Made by a program: the position numbers and the translations under genes. Of a DNA stretch of 5,420 nt, positions 1 to 5,420 are shown piece after piece. The DNA lies in the NCBI GenBank assembly GCA_002898995.1, contig BEIM01000272.1, positions 1-5,420 on the forward strand, read 5' to 3'. The notes under the pieces were generated by a model. The model saw nothing but the letters and a program-made list of their open reading frames with translations. It searched no databases and was not told the origin of the DNA. How positions within the stretch are numbered: the stretch's first letter is position 1; each line of letters begins with the position of its first letter. The DNA comes from a bacterium HR36. Lineage in GTDB: Bacteria; Planctomycetota; Planctomycetia; Gemmatales; HRBIN36.

Positions 1-127
1 ATACGCGCTTCTCATCGCCCTGATCATTCTGGTGTGCTTTAGCGCTATCGCCAGCATCGGCAACCCAACGCTCAATGGTTTCCAGCAGGTGATCATCAAG
101 GGAGGATTCGGTCCCCATTCACCGTGA
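1..127 (+). CDS. flp: Flp-family type IVb pilin, C-terminal part (5' end outside window)
   Basis: Reading in the frame that starts at base 2 gives 41 residues beginning YALLIALIILVCF and ending KGGFGPHSP before a TGA at 125-127. Base 1 is an A, which fits the last base of a GAA codon and so the conserved Glu-Tyr pair that follows the cleavage site of Flp prepilins. The hydrophobic run and the following segment (ASIGNPTLNGFQQV) match, position for position, the complete pilin that starts 78 bases downstream (TSLGQSARDKFQKV). This is therefore a tandem pilin paralogue. Flp pilins are small subunits whose hydrophobic N-terminal helix packs into the core of a thin adhesive fibre. The leader peptide, start codon and any promoter lie outside the window. 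The C-terminal tail ends in GGFGPHSP, a glycine-rich end that the second pilin lacks. Confidence 0.87.
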   Translation, partial: YALLIALIILVCFSAIASIGNPTLNGFQQVIIKGGFGPHSP

Positions 128-134
128 GCAAAAG

Positions 135-159
135 CGTCGGACAGGCGGTCTGTCCGGCG
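135..159 (+). other. Intercistronic stem-loop after the first pilin gene
   Basis: Bases 135-144 (CGTCGGACAG) pair with 150-159 (CTGTCCGGCG), giving a 10-bp stem with one T-G wobble and a 5-base loop. It begins 8 bases after the first pilin's stop codon and ends 46 bases before the next pilin's start. No T tract follows, so it is not a standard intrinsic terminator. An mRNA-stabilising, processing or partial-termination element is inferred from its position. Confidence 0.6.
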
Positions 160-205
160 AATCGAAAAGGTCCTGAAGCAACTCCAAGATTGGGAGGGTA
201 CTGCC

Positions 206-388
206 ATGAGGTCTGTGCTGCATGCGGTAAAGCGCTTTGTGCGCAGTGAAGATGGCCCGACCGCCGTCGAGTATGCGGTGATGCTGGCCCTGATCGTCGT
301 GGTGTGCATTGCTGCCATCACTAGCCTCGGCCAGAGTGCCCGCGACAAATTCCAGAAGGTCAGCGACACCATCAGCAGCGCTCAATAA
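206..388 (+). CDS. flp: Flp-family type IVb prepilin, complete
   Basis: This 60-residue protein has the full architecture of a Flp prepilin, the major subunit of the Tad pilus fibre. A basic leader (residues 1-17, with K9, R10 and R13) ends at Gly17. Cleavage after Gly17 by the TadV-type peptidase would leave a 43-residue mature pilin starting PTAVEYAVML, with Glu at +5 and Tyr at +6, the Flp hallmark. Residues 21-41 form the hydrophobic helix, and a short polar C-terminal segment (SLGQSARDKFQKVSDTISSAQ region) follows. The ATG at 206 has a GGGAGGG ribosome-binding site at 192-198 with a 7-base spacer. It follows a paralogous pilin, and its peptidase gene is next downstream. Two stem-loops lie 3' of the gene. 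Which of the two pilins dominates the fibre cannot be told from sequence. Confidence 0.95.
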   Translation: MRSVLHAVKRFVRSEDGPTAVEYAVMLALIVVVCIAAITSLGQSARDKFQKVSDTISSAQ

Positions 389-389
389 C

Positions 390-426
390 GCTAGCGTAGG
401 CCTCTTGCTGCGAGGTGCTGGCTAGC
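390..426 (+). other. Stem-loop directly after the second pilin stop codon
   Basis: The palindromic hexamer GCTAGC at 390-395 pairs with a second copy at 421-426. Inside, CCTC at 401-404 pairs with GAGG at 412-415 around a 7-base loop, with an internal loop between the two stems. The structure starts two bases after the pilin's TAA. It has no T tract. A role in protecting the pilin mRNA 3' end or slowing transcription is inference. Confidence 0.45.
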
Positions 427-471
427 TGGAATCTTCTGCCTGGACGCGGTGCTGGCGCAGGACAATTTCGA

Positions 472-514
472 GGGTTTCGTTCGGCCGACTTGCTGCCTTC
501 GGCCGGCGAAACCC
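472..514 (+). other. Long stem-loop between the pilin and the prepilin peptidase gene
   Basis: Bases 472-488 and 499-514 form a 16-bp stem (GGGTTTCG and TCGGCCGA in the left arm), with one bulged T at 480, one T-G wobble and a 10-base loop at 489-498. This is the strongest inverted repeat I found in the window. It lies in the 273-base non-coding stretch 389-661 between flp and tadV, which otherwise holds nothing I can recognise. No T run follows the right arm, so it is not a textbook intrinsic terminator. Partial termination or an RNA processing or stability site is the likely meaning. Confidence 0.6.
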
Positions 515-648
515 CAGCGGGCTGAATGCACGCGGCAACTGACACTTCCGCTTCGGTCTCGGGCGTTACTGCGGTTACCGTGTCGCTTGCGGGGGGAGCT
601 TCTGTGAGCTTAGCAAGCTGGCTCGCGGCCGACCGCTGCGAGCAGCGT

Positions 649-653
649 GGGAG
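649..653 (+). promoter_or_regulatory. Ribosome-binding site that fixes the tadV start
   Basis: GGGAG at 649-653 stands 8 bases before the ATG at 662. It overlaps the alternative in-frame GTG at 647, which has no comparable site at a usable distance. This favours the ATG at 662 as the start. Confidence 0.7.
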
Positions 654-661
654 TCACGGCA

Positions 662-1249
662 ATGGAGACTTGGCTGTCAGCGGCGACTAACCATTGGCCG
701 CTTATTGTGCTCTGCGCTTTTTTGATTGCGGGAGCAATAATTGATTGCTGGAAGCTGAAGGTGCCGAATTGGCTTACCTTCGGCATGATGCTGAGCGGGT
801 TAGCTTTGGGCACGATTGATTCAGGCTGGGCGGGATTTTGGGCCAGCCTCGTGTTGCTGGGATTCGGTTTCTTGCTGCTCTGGCCCGTGTACGCCATAGG
901 CGGGATGGGCGCAGGGGACGTGAAAATGCAGATGGGCTTTAGCGCTTGGATCGGCGCCCTGTACGGATTGACTGAAGGCTTCTGGATTGTGCTCTACGGT
1001 TTCTGTTTGGCGGCAGTGATTGGCGGTGTCCTGGGCATTGGCTTGATGATCTGGCATGGGCGGTGGCACGAATACCGCATGAATACCGGCGACATCCTGA
1101 CTGACCTGGCCAGCGCTGGCAGTTGGCAAGATGTCGCGCAGCGGGCATGGCAACGAAAACCCCGCATGGTTTTGCTACCCTACGGTTTGCCCCTGTGCCT
1201 CGGCTTCATCGGCTATCTCATCCTAAGGATCTGGACGCATTCGGGATAA
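662..1249 (+). CDS. cpaA: Prepilin peptidase of the TadV/CpaA type (family A24)
   Basis: A 195-residue polytopic membrane aspartyl protease that removes the leader peptide from Flp prepilins, and usually from TadE/F pseudopilins. Both catalytic aspartates of the A24 family are visible: Asp28 in AIIDCWKLKVPNW, and Asp86 in the GxGD motif of GGMGAGDVKM. Hydrophobic segments lie at about 13-27, 38-51, 57-80, 95-107, 109-131 and near the C terminus (LLPYGLPLCLGFIGYLIL). A polar loop at about 133-170 (WHGRWHEYR to RAWQRK) makes it somewhat longer than the commonest TadV proteins. It lacks the N-terminal methylase domain of PilD, as expected for Tad peptidases. I chose the ATG at 662 over the GTG at 647 because GGGAG sits 8 bases upstream of it. 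It lies between the pilins and cpaB, the usual place. Also called tadV. Confidence 0.94.
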   Translation: METWLSAATNHWPLIVLCAFLIAGAIIDCWKLKVPNWLTFGMMLSGLALGTIDSGWAGFWASLVLLGFGFLLLWPVYAIGGMGAGDVKMQMGFSAWIGALYGLTEGFWIVLYGFCLAAVIGGVLGIGLMIWHGRWHEYRMNTGDILTDLASAGSWQDVAQRAWQRKPRMVLLPYGLPLCLGFIGYLILRIWTHSG

Positions 1250-1508
1250 CCCTTTCGGCCACAGGCAGAGACTCAACCTCGCGGATGACACGCCCGCGTA
1301 TTTTCCCGCAGAATCGGAAAATCTCAAGTCTTCGGCAGAATTTCGCCGAAGCGTAATTCTGGCATAAGCCGTCAAGCTGAGCTGGGCCTTGCTCAGGCGC
1401 AACGTAAAGACGCTCAAGCAGCAGTTTGCGGTGAAAGCTGGAATGGCGGAACTGGGTGATCCCCTCTGCAACCACCTTGGCTAGCTCCCCTAAGAGTGAG
1501 GCGGACCC
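1250..1508 (+). other. Non-coding spacer between cpaA and cpaB with three short stem-loops
   Basis: I find no supported gene here. On the + strand all three frames are interrupted, and the minus-strand frames have no coding look. Three successive inverted repeats are visible. ATTTTCC (1300-1306) pairs with GGAAAAT (1316-1322). CTTCGGC (1330-1336) pairs with GCCGAAG (1345-1351). CTGAGC (1377-1382) pairs with GCTCAG (1391-1396). None is followed by a T tract. They may form a structured leader for cpaB mRNA or a 3' end for the upstream transcript. I could not pick out a convincing -35/-10 promoter pair. Confidence 0.45.
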
Positions 1509-2375
1509 GTGCGCTTGCGACCAAAGATGCTGCTGATTGTGGCGCTGGCGGTCTTGGCAGGGCTGGGCGCCAGCGTGGCAACGAGCAAATACTTCGGCGC
1601 TAAACCAGAAAGCCCACCGCCACTGGAGGAAGTGCAGGTGCTGGTAGCGCGCCAGCGAGTACCAGGCTACACGCAGCTAAGCGAACCAGGGCAGTGGTTT
1701 GAAGTGAAGAAATTATCCAAGTTGGAAGCGCCGCGGGATGCCATCAAGCAGCTGGATCACGTGCGTGGACGCACGGTCCGCGCGGCGCTGGAACCTGGTA
1801 AGGTGCTGCAAGAGGCCGACCTCTTGCCTCCCGGTCAGGAACCGCTGGTGGCCAAACTCCGCGAGGGCGAGCGGTTGATGAGCGTCAAGGTAACGCTCGA
1901 CAGTGCGGCCGGCGGATTCATCCTTCCGGGATCGCGCGTGGATGTAGTGGCCACTCAACTGCGCGGCGAAAATAATCAACCCTATTCCAAAACCATCCTG
2001 CAAAACATCGAAGTGCTGGCCATTGACCAGCAACCCCAGATTCCCGAAGGCACCATCGCCAAGACGTATGACCGCGTCACCTTGCGGGTAACGCTCGAGC
2101 AAGCGGAGTTGCTCAGTGTGTACGCGGATACGGGGACTTTGCGGCTGGTGGCCCGCCGACCGGATGACACTGAGGAAGTGAAAACGACGGGGGCCTCGCC
2201 AAGCTGGCATCAACGATTAGCCAGTCTTGCCAAGGAAGAAAGGCCACCGCAAGAACCTGTCCAGGTAGTCGCTAGCCTGCCACCTGATCCGCTGGCTAGG
2301 CAGCCTTTCAAGCAAACCATCATCAACAACGGGCAGGTACGTGTCTACGAATACGCCCCAGAAAACTCTCCTTGA
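1509..2375 (+). CDS. cpaB: Flp pilus assembly protein CpaB/RcpC
   Basis: A 288-residue periplasmic protein anchored by an N-terminal hydrophobic segment (about residues 7-24, after the basic MRLRPK). A SAF-like domain at about 42-105 (VQVLVARQRVPGYTQL to GRTVRAALEPGKVLQEADL) is followed by the RcpC/CpaB domain at about 118-220. That domain carries the family signature LDSAAGGFILPGSRVDVVAT, then ILQNIEVLAID and VTLEQAELLSVYADTGTLRLVAR. A Pro- and Gln-containing linker (244-266) leads to a short conserved-looking end (TIINNGQVRVYEY). CpaB proteins support the secretin channel and pilus stability; the exact role varies by species. The start is a GTG with TGAGG at 1497-1501, 7 bases upstream, and a later in-frame ATG (1527) would cut into the basic N region. 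It is followed by the secretin gene after 138 bases with no recognisable gene. Confidence 0.94.
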   Translation: MRLRPKMLLIVALAVLAGLGASVATSKYFGAKPESPPPLEEVQVLVARQRVPGYTQLSEPGQWFEVKKLSKLEAPRDAIKQLDHVRGRTVRAALEPGKVLQEADLLPPGQEPLVAKLREGERLMSVKVTLDSAAGGFILPGSRVDVVATQLRGENNQPYSKTILQNIEVLAIDQQPQIPEGTIAKTYDRVTLRVTLEQAELLSVYADTGTLRLVARRPDDTEEVKTTGASPSWHQRLASLAKEERPPQEPVQVVASLPPDPLARQPFKQTIINNGQVRVYEYAPENSP

Positions 2376-2502
2376 GGGCTACCCGCTCCTCCTGGGCGCT
2401 TGCACTAAAGCAGGCCCATCTGATAGCGAAAACGGGAACACAGTGACGCTCTTGCGTACCCGGGAGGGATGCTGGCCCAAGGGTGTCAAATTCTCAGAAT
2501 GC

Positions 2503-2509
2503 GAGGTGA
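2503..2509 (+). promoter_or_regulatory. Ribosome-binding site that fixes the cpaC start
   Basis: GAGGTGA at 2503-2509 ends 4 bases before the ATG at 2514, a good Shine-Dalgarno match. The upstream in-frame ATG at 2469 has GGGAGGG directly abutting it, too close to serve, and would put 15 residues in front of an otherwise normal signal peptide. Confidence 0.7.
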
Positions 2510-2513
2510 AGGG

Positions 2514-4334
2514 ATGCGCCTGAGGTTAGGTCGAGTGCGCTATGCCACGGCTGGGATGGTTGCAATACTGGTCGGCCTCGGATACGCCGCCTGGGCTTTG
2601 CCGCAGCAGCCCGGCACTACCAATCGTGGCGGTGGTCCCGATGAGGTGCTGACCCTCGGCGAGACAATATATGTTCGTGCGCCGAGCGGGTTGCGGATTA
2701 AAGAAGCGGCTACCTCGCGCGATGGGGTGGTGGAAGTCCGCCCAGTTCCAAACAAGCCGAATGTGCTGCAAATAGTCGGGATCGGCGTGGGAACTACCCG
2801 GTTGATGCTGACGGACGAAAAGGAGCAGGTGGCGAATTTGCTCATTGCTGTGGAGCCAGATTTACAGTTCATCCGTCAAGCGGTGGCCAAGCAATTCAGG
2901 CGGGCCAACGTGGAAATCACCCAGGGGCCAGACCGCACGCTCATCGTCGGAGGCACCGTAGATTCTGCGGAGGATATTGACCCGCTGATTCGTTTTTTGG
3001 AGGGCTATGCAGGGGCGGGGCGAGTTACCAATAATTTGCGGGTCGTCGGGCCGCACATGGTACAATTGGAAGTCATCGTAGCCAAAGTGGACCGCACCGA
3101 ATTGCGCCGCTTTGGGTTCAATTTCCTCTGGTCAGATCAGGCGGATTATTTCGGCAACACCATTGGCACCCTGATCAATCCGCAAACGATCAACCTGCGT
3201 GGGGGCGTGGGCACGTTTGCGGCAGACCGTCCGATTTTCGATGCTGCCACTAACATCCTTTACGGGATCACCGATGCCTCCAGTGCTTTTCTCGGTTTCG
3301 TGGAGGCGTTGCGCCGCGAAGGTTTGGCCAAGATATTGACCAGCCCGGTGTTGCTGGCGCGGAGTGGCCGGCCCGCACGGATAACCGTTGGTGGGGAACA
3401 ACCCTATCCGACGCCGGCAGCGTTAGGACAGGCACCTGGTGTGGAGTTCCGCCGTTTCGGTACCATCGTGCAGTTCCTGCCCGTGGTTCTAGGCGATGGT
3501 CGGATTCGCATTCAAGTCCGTGCAGAAGTCAGTCGGCTGGATTTCAGTCAACCTGTGCAAATCTCCGGCACCATTGTACCGCGGTTCCTCACCCAGGAAG
3601 AAGAAGCGACGGTGGAATTGGAAAGTGGCCAGAGTCTGGTGTTGGGCGGACTGATGCAAACCGAGGTGGACGCCGCCACGAACAAGGTGCCGTTCATCGG
3701 CGACCTGCCGTTCATCGGCGCGGCATTTCGACGTGTCCAGTATGAGGAGCGCGAACAGGAGTTGATTATTCTGGTGACGCCGCGGCTGGTAGGAGGATTA
3801 TGGCCGCATCAAAGGCCGATCTGTTTTCCAGGTCAAGAAACCCGCCGGCCTACCGATTTTGAGCTATTCTTGGAAGGCATTCTGGAAGCGCCGCCTGGAC
3901 CAAGGCCGCTGAAACCGGATGGCTGCTATCGTCCAGCCCACTGGATTTACGGACCGCCCGATAGGTGGGGAGCCCATCCTCCTGCAGAAGCCACTTTGCC
4001 TAGTGCGAAGCTCTTGGAAACCCATGGTCCGGCGAACACGCCCTCGCAAAAGCCTTCTGAACCCGCCATCGTGCCAAGCGTGCTGCCCGAAGCGTCGCCT
4101 CGGCCGCCCGGGCTTTCGGAGGGTACTTCTGACAAGCGCGAACACAACCCATCTTTCGTGTTCCCTGGTCCGATGCCGCTCCCAGCTGCGACAACCGAAC
4201 TTTCTGCCTCTGCTGGCCAACCTGACCAAGCAGAGGGGGCAGCAGCAGAAACGGTGGTGGTGGAACCGGCGTCGCCCGCTACCCTGGGCAAACCGGTCCG
4301 CCGGCCTCTTTACCGCCCGCTGCGTGAAGATTGA
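2514..4334 (+). CDS. cpaC: Tad/Flp pilus outer-membrane secretin CpaC/RcpA with long proline-rich C-terminal tail
   Basis: A 606-residue secretin (from the ATG at 2514) that forms the gated outer-membrane pore for the Flp fibre. Residues 1-28 look like a Sec signal peptide: a basic MRLRLGRVR, a hydrophobic core, and an A-W-A cleavage site after Ala28. Next comes the pilus-secretin N-terminal domain (about 44-115), then a BON-like segment (about 115-180, with GGTVDSAEDIDPLI). The secretin core spans about 181-425 and includes LAKILTSPVLLARSGRPARITVGGE and the classic signature VPFIGDLPFIGAAFR at 392-406, followed by ELIILVTPRLV. The family's usual ending (RPTDFELFLEG) follows. Beyond it lies an extra tail of about 140 residues, rich in Pro, Ala and Glu. 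The only two cysteines of the mature protein are C437 and C471, just past the barrel. The gene follows cpaB and precedes cpaE with no CpaD/RcpB gene between. Also called rcpA. Confidence 0.95.
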   Translation: MRLRLGRVRYATAGMVAILVGLGYAAWALPQQPGTTNRGGGPDEVLTLGETIYVRAPSGLRIKEAATSRDGVVEVRPVPNKPNVLQIVGIGVGTTRLMLTDEKEQVANLLIAVEPDLQFIRQAVAKQFRRANVEITQGPDRTLIVGGTVDSAEDIDPLIRFLEGYAGAGRVTNNLRVVGPHMVQLEVIVAKVDRTELRRFGFNFLWSDQADYFGNTIGTLINPQTINLRGGVGTFAADRPIFDAATNILYGITDASSAFLGFVEALRREGLAKILTSPVLLARSGRPARITVGGEQPYPTPAALGQAPGVEFRRFGTIVQFLPVVLGDGRIRIQVRAEVSRLDFSQPVQISGTIVPRFLTQEEEATVELESGQSLVLGGLMQTEVDAATNKVPFIGDLPFIGAAFRRVQYEEREQELIILVTPRLVGGLWPHQRPICFPGQETRRPTDFELFLEGILEAPPGPRPLKPDGCYRPAHWIYGPPDRWGAHPPAEATLPSAKLLETHGPANTPSQKPSEPAIVPSVLPEASPRPPGLSEGTSDKREHNPSFVFPGPMPLPAATTELSASAGQPDQAEGAAAETVVVEPASPATLGKPVRRPLYRPLRED

Positions 4335-4335
4335 G

Positions 4336-4355
4336 TGCTGCCGATCGGCTCAGCA
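4336..4355 (+). other. Short stem-loop after cpaC
   Basis: TGCTG at 4336-4340 pairs with CAGCA at 4351-4355, with two further pairs inside (4341-4342 with 4347-4348) and two bulged bases. It begins two bases after the cpaC stop codon in the 88-base gap before cpaE. It is weak and may be chance; I list it because stem-loops occupy the other large junctions of the cluster too. Confidence 0.3.
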
Positions 4356-4422
4356 TACCAGCTCGAATATTGCTTGATGACGATGGGAAGAAACTCAACG
4401 GCGCCTTCTACGGTGATCCTGC

Positions 4423-5420
4423 ATGAGCGTCAGCGATTGGATTCGATTAGCTCTGGTCGATCCGAATGACCAGACGCGCGACAGCCTCCGCGACACCTTG
4501 CTGGGGCTGGACACGATCTGGCTGGAGGCGGAGTGCGCCCGCTACGAGTTTTTCGTAGATGTGGTGCGGCAGACGCAGCCGGACATCGCTTTGGTGGCAA
4601 TGGACAATAACCCGCAAGTGGCCCTGTCCCTGATTCAACAGTTGAATCAGGAGTTTCCGCACATGGGGGTGCTGGCGGCCAGCTCCCGCACCGATGGCCC
4701 GTTCATCCTCCAGACGTTGCGGAGCGGGGCGCGGGAGTTTCTCACCTTGCCGATTGCCCTCGATGAACTGGTCGCTGCCTTACAGCGTGTGCGGCAACAG
4801 TTAGTGCCCGCAGAAACCAATGGGCAACCGCTGGCTCCTACTTCCCAGGTGATCGCAATCATTGGTTCGCGAGGCGGCATTGGCTGCACCAGCATCGGCA
4901 TCAATTTGGGAGTGGCGTTGGCTCAGAATCCCAACCATAATGTCGTCTTCGTTGACCTCGACCTGGCCCTCGGCGATGCGGATGTCACCCTCGACCTTAT
5001 TCCCAGCTACACCCTGGCAGATGTGGCGTTGAGCGTCGAGCGCCTCGACATGACCTTGTTACGGCGTTCGCTGGTGCGGCACAGCACTGGCCTGTCGCTG
5101 TTACCCCATCCCGTGCAACTCGAAGACGCCGCCGCTATCCAGGAAGAACAGATCAACCGCGTGCTCGGCTTGCTGCGGGCAGCCTTCACCCACGTCATTG
5201 TCGATCTGAGTAAAGGCTATCGCCAGACTGACCTGGCCGCCTTGCGTCATGCCGATGTCATTTTGCTCATCACCCAACTGGAACTCACCGCGCTGCGGAA
5301 TGCCGTCAGACTGCTGATGTCCTTGCAAAGTTTGGATGGCCTGGATCAGCGTGTCCAGGTGGTGCTCAATCGCGTGGGGGCAGACCATCAGGAAATTACC
5401 GTCAAGAAAGCCGAGGAGAC
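4423..5420 (+). CDS. cpaE: CpaE/TadZ pilus-localisation ATPase, N-terminal 332 residues (3' end outside window)
   Basis: The reading frame is open from the ATG at 4423 to the window edge. The start is firm because an in-frame TGA lies at 4414-4416; the ribosome-binding site is weak (GGTGAT at 4412-4417). Residues 7-125 form a receiver-like domain (RLALVDPND to GAREFLTLPIALDEL). A short linker leads to a ParA/MinD-type ATPase fold from about 143: P-loop IIGSRGGIGCTS (146-157), A' region VVFVDLDLALGDADVTLDL with D178 and D180, and Walker B region HVIVDLSKGY with D261. CpaE/TadZ proteins mark the cell position where the Tad machine assembles. The P-loop has Arg150 and Cys155 where active MinD-type ATPases have lysines. 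The receiver lacks the usual Lys before Pro (Leu109-Pro110) and has no Asp at the expected phosphorylation position. Its place after cpaC fits; cpaF/tadA would be expected next. Confidence 0.93.
   Translation, partial: MSVSDWIRLALVDPNDQTRDSLRDTLLGLDTIWLEAECARYEFFVDVVRQTQPDIALVAMDNNPQVALSLIQQLNQEFPHMGVLAASSRTDGPFILQTLRSGAREFLTLPIALDELVAALQRVRQQLVPAETNGQPLAPTSQVIAIIGSRGGIGCTSIGINLGVALAQNPNHNVVFVDLDLALGDADVTLDLIPSYTLADVALSVERLDMTLLRRSLVRHSTGLSLLPHPVQLEDAAAIQEEQINRVLGLLRAAFTHVIVDLSKGYRQTDLAALRHADVILLITQLELTALRNAVRLLMSLQSLDGLDQRVQVVLNRVGADHQEITVKKAEE

Noticed and set aside
526..690. Open frame of 54 residues starting MHAATDTSASVSG in the flp-tadV spacer
   Set aside because: It has no good ribosome-binding site, overlaps the start of the peptidase gene out of frame, and its sequence resembles no family I know.
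1218..1475. Minus-strand frames of 82-85 residues covering the cpaA-cpaB spacer
   Set aside because: Two overlapping frames are open over the same bases, neither has a recognisable motif or signal, and all neighbouring genes run the other way.
2376..2513. 138-base gap between cpaB and cpaC examined for a terminator, promoter or small gene
   Set aside because: I found no stem-loop with a T tract, no convincing promoter pair and no small gene. The GGGAGGG at 2462-2468 abuts an ATG too closely to act as its ribosome-binding site.
2341..2523. 60-residue frame starting inside the end of cpaB and ending just inside cpaC
   Set aside because: It starts at a GTG inside cpaB without its own ribosome-binding site, spans the stop and start of two real genes, and has no recognisable motif.
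3688..3720. Exact 15-base direct repeat (TGCCGTTCATCGGCG) with an 18-base period
   Set aside because: It encodes the doubled PFIG of the secretin signature VPFIGDLPFIG with the same codons, so protein constraint explains it.
4377..4469. Short frame starting MTMGRNSTAPS just upstream of cpaE
   Set aside because: It is only 30 residues, ends inside cpaE in another frame, and has no family resemblance. Translational coupling is conceivable but unsupported.

Overview
This window is a segment of a Tad (tight adherence) / Flp type IVb pilus locus, with every gene on the + strand. In order it holds the 3' end of one Flp pilin, a second complete Flp pilin, a TadV/CpaA prepilin peptidase, CpaB/RcpC, the CpaC/RcpA outer-membrane secretin, and the 5' part of CpaE/TadZ, which runs off the right edge. 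The DNA is moderately GC-rich. The source is probably a Gram-negative, because a secretin with a signal peptide implies an outer membrane. The gene order, the lack of CpaD/RcpB between secretin and CpaE, and the GSRGGIGCTS P-loop of CpaE recall the Tad loci of Planctomycetota. That assignment rests on memory of the families, not on a search, and is tentative.

Layout: 1-127 partial flp; 128-205 spacer with a strong stem-loop at 135-159; 206-388 flp; 389-661 non-coding spacer with two stem-loops (390-426 and a 16-bp one at 472-514); 662-1249 tadV; 1250-1508 non-coding spacer with three short stem-loops; 1509-2375 cpaB; 2376-2513 spacer with no recognisable content; 2514-4334 cpaC; 4335-4422 short spacer; 4423 to the end, partial cpaE. 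No tRNA, rRNA, insertion sequence, CRISPR array or antisense gene is supported. I could not identify a promoter; the main one for the cluster probably lies upstream of the left edge.

How the genes work together (established for the family): pre-Flp subunits are cleaved by TadV in the inner membrane. The mature pilins are polymerised by the CpaF/TadA ATPase with TadB/TadC, which are not in this window. CpaE/TadZ places the machine in the cell. The fibre leaves through the CpaC secretin with the help of CpaB. No wholly new system is evident. The points most worth a second look are the CpaE P-loop that has lost both lysines, the long proline-rich two-cysteine tail of the secretin, and the set of stem-loops placed between cistrons, especially after each pilin gene.
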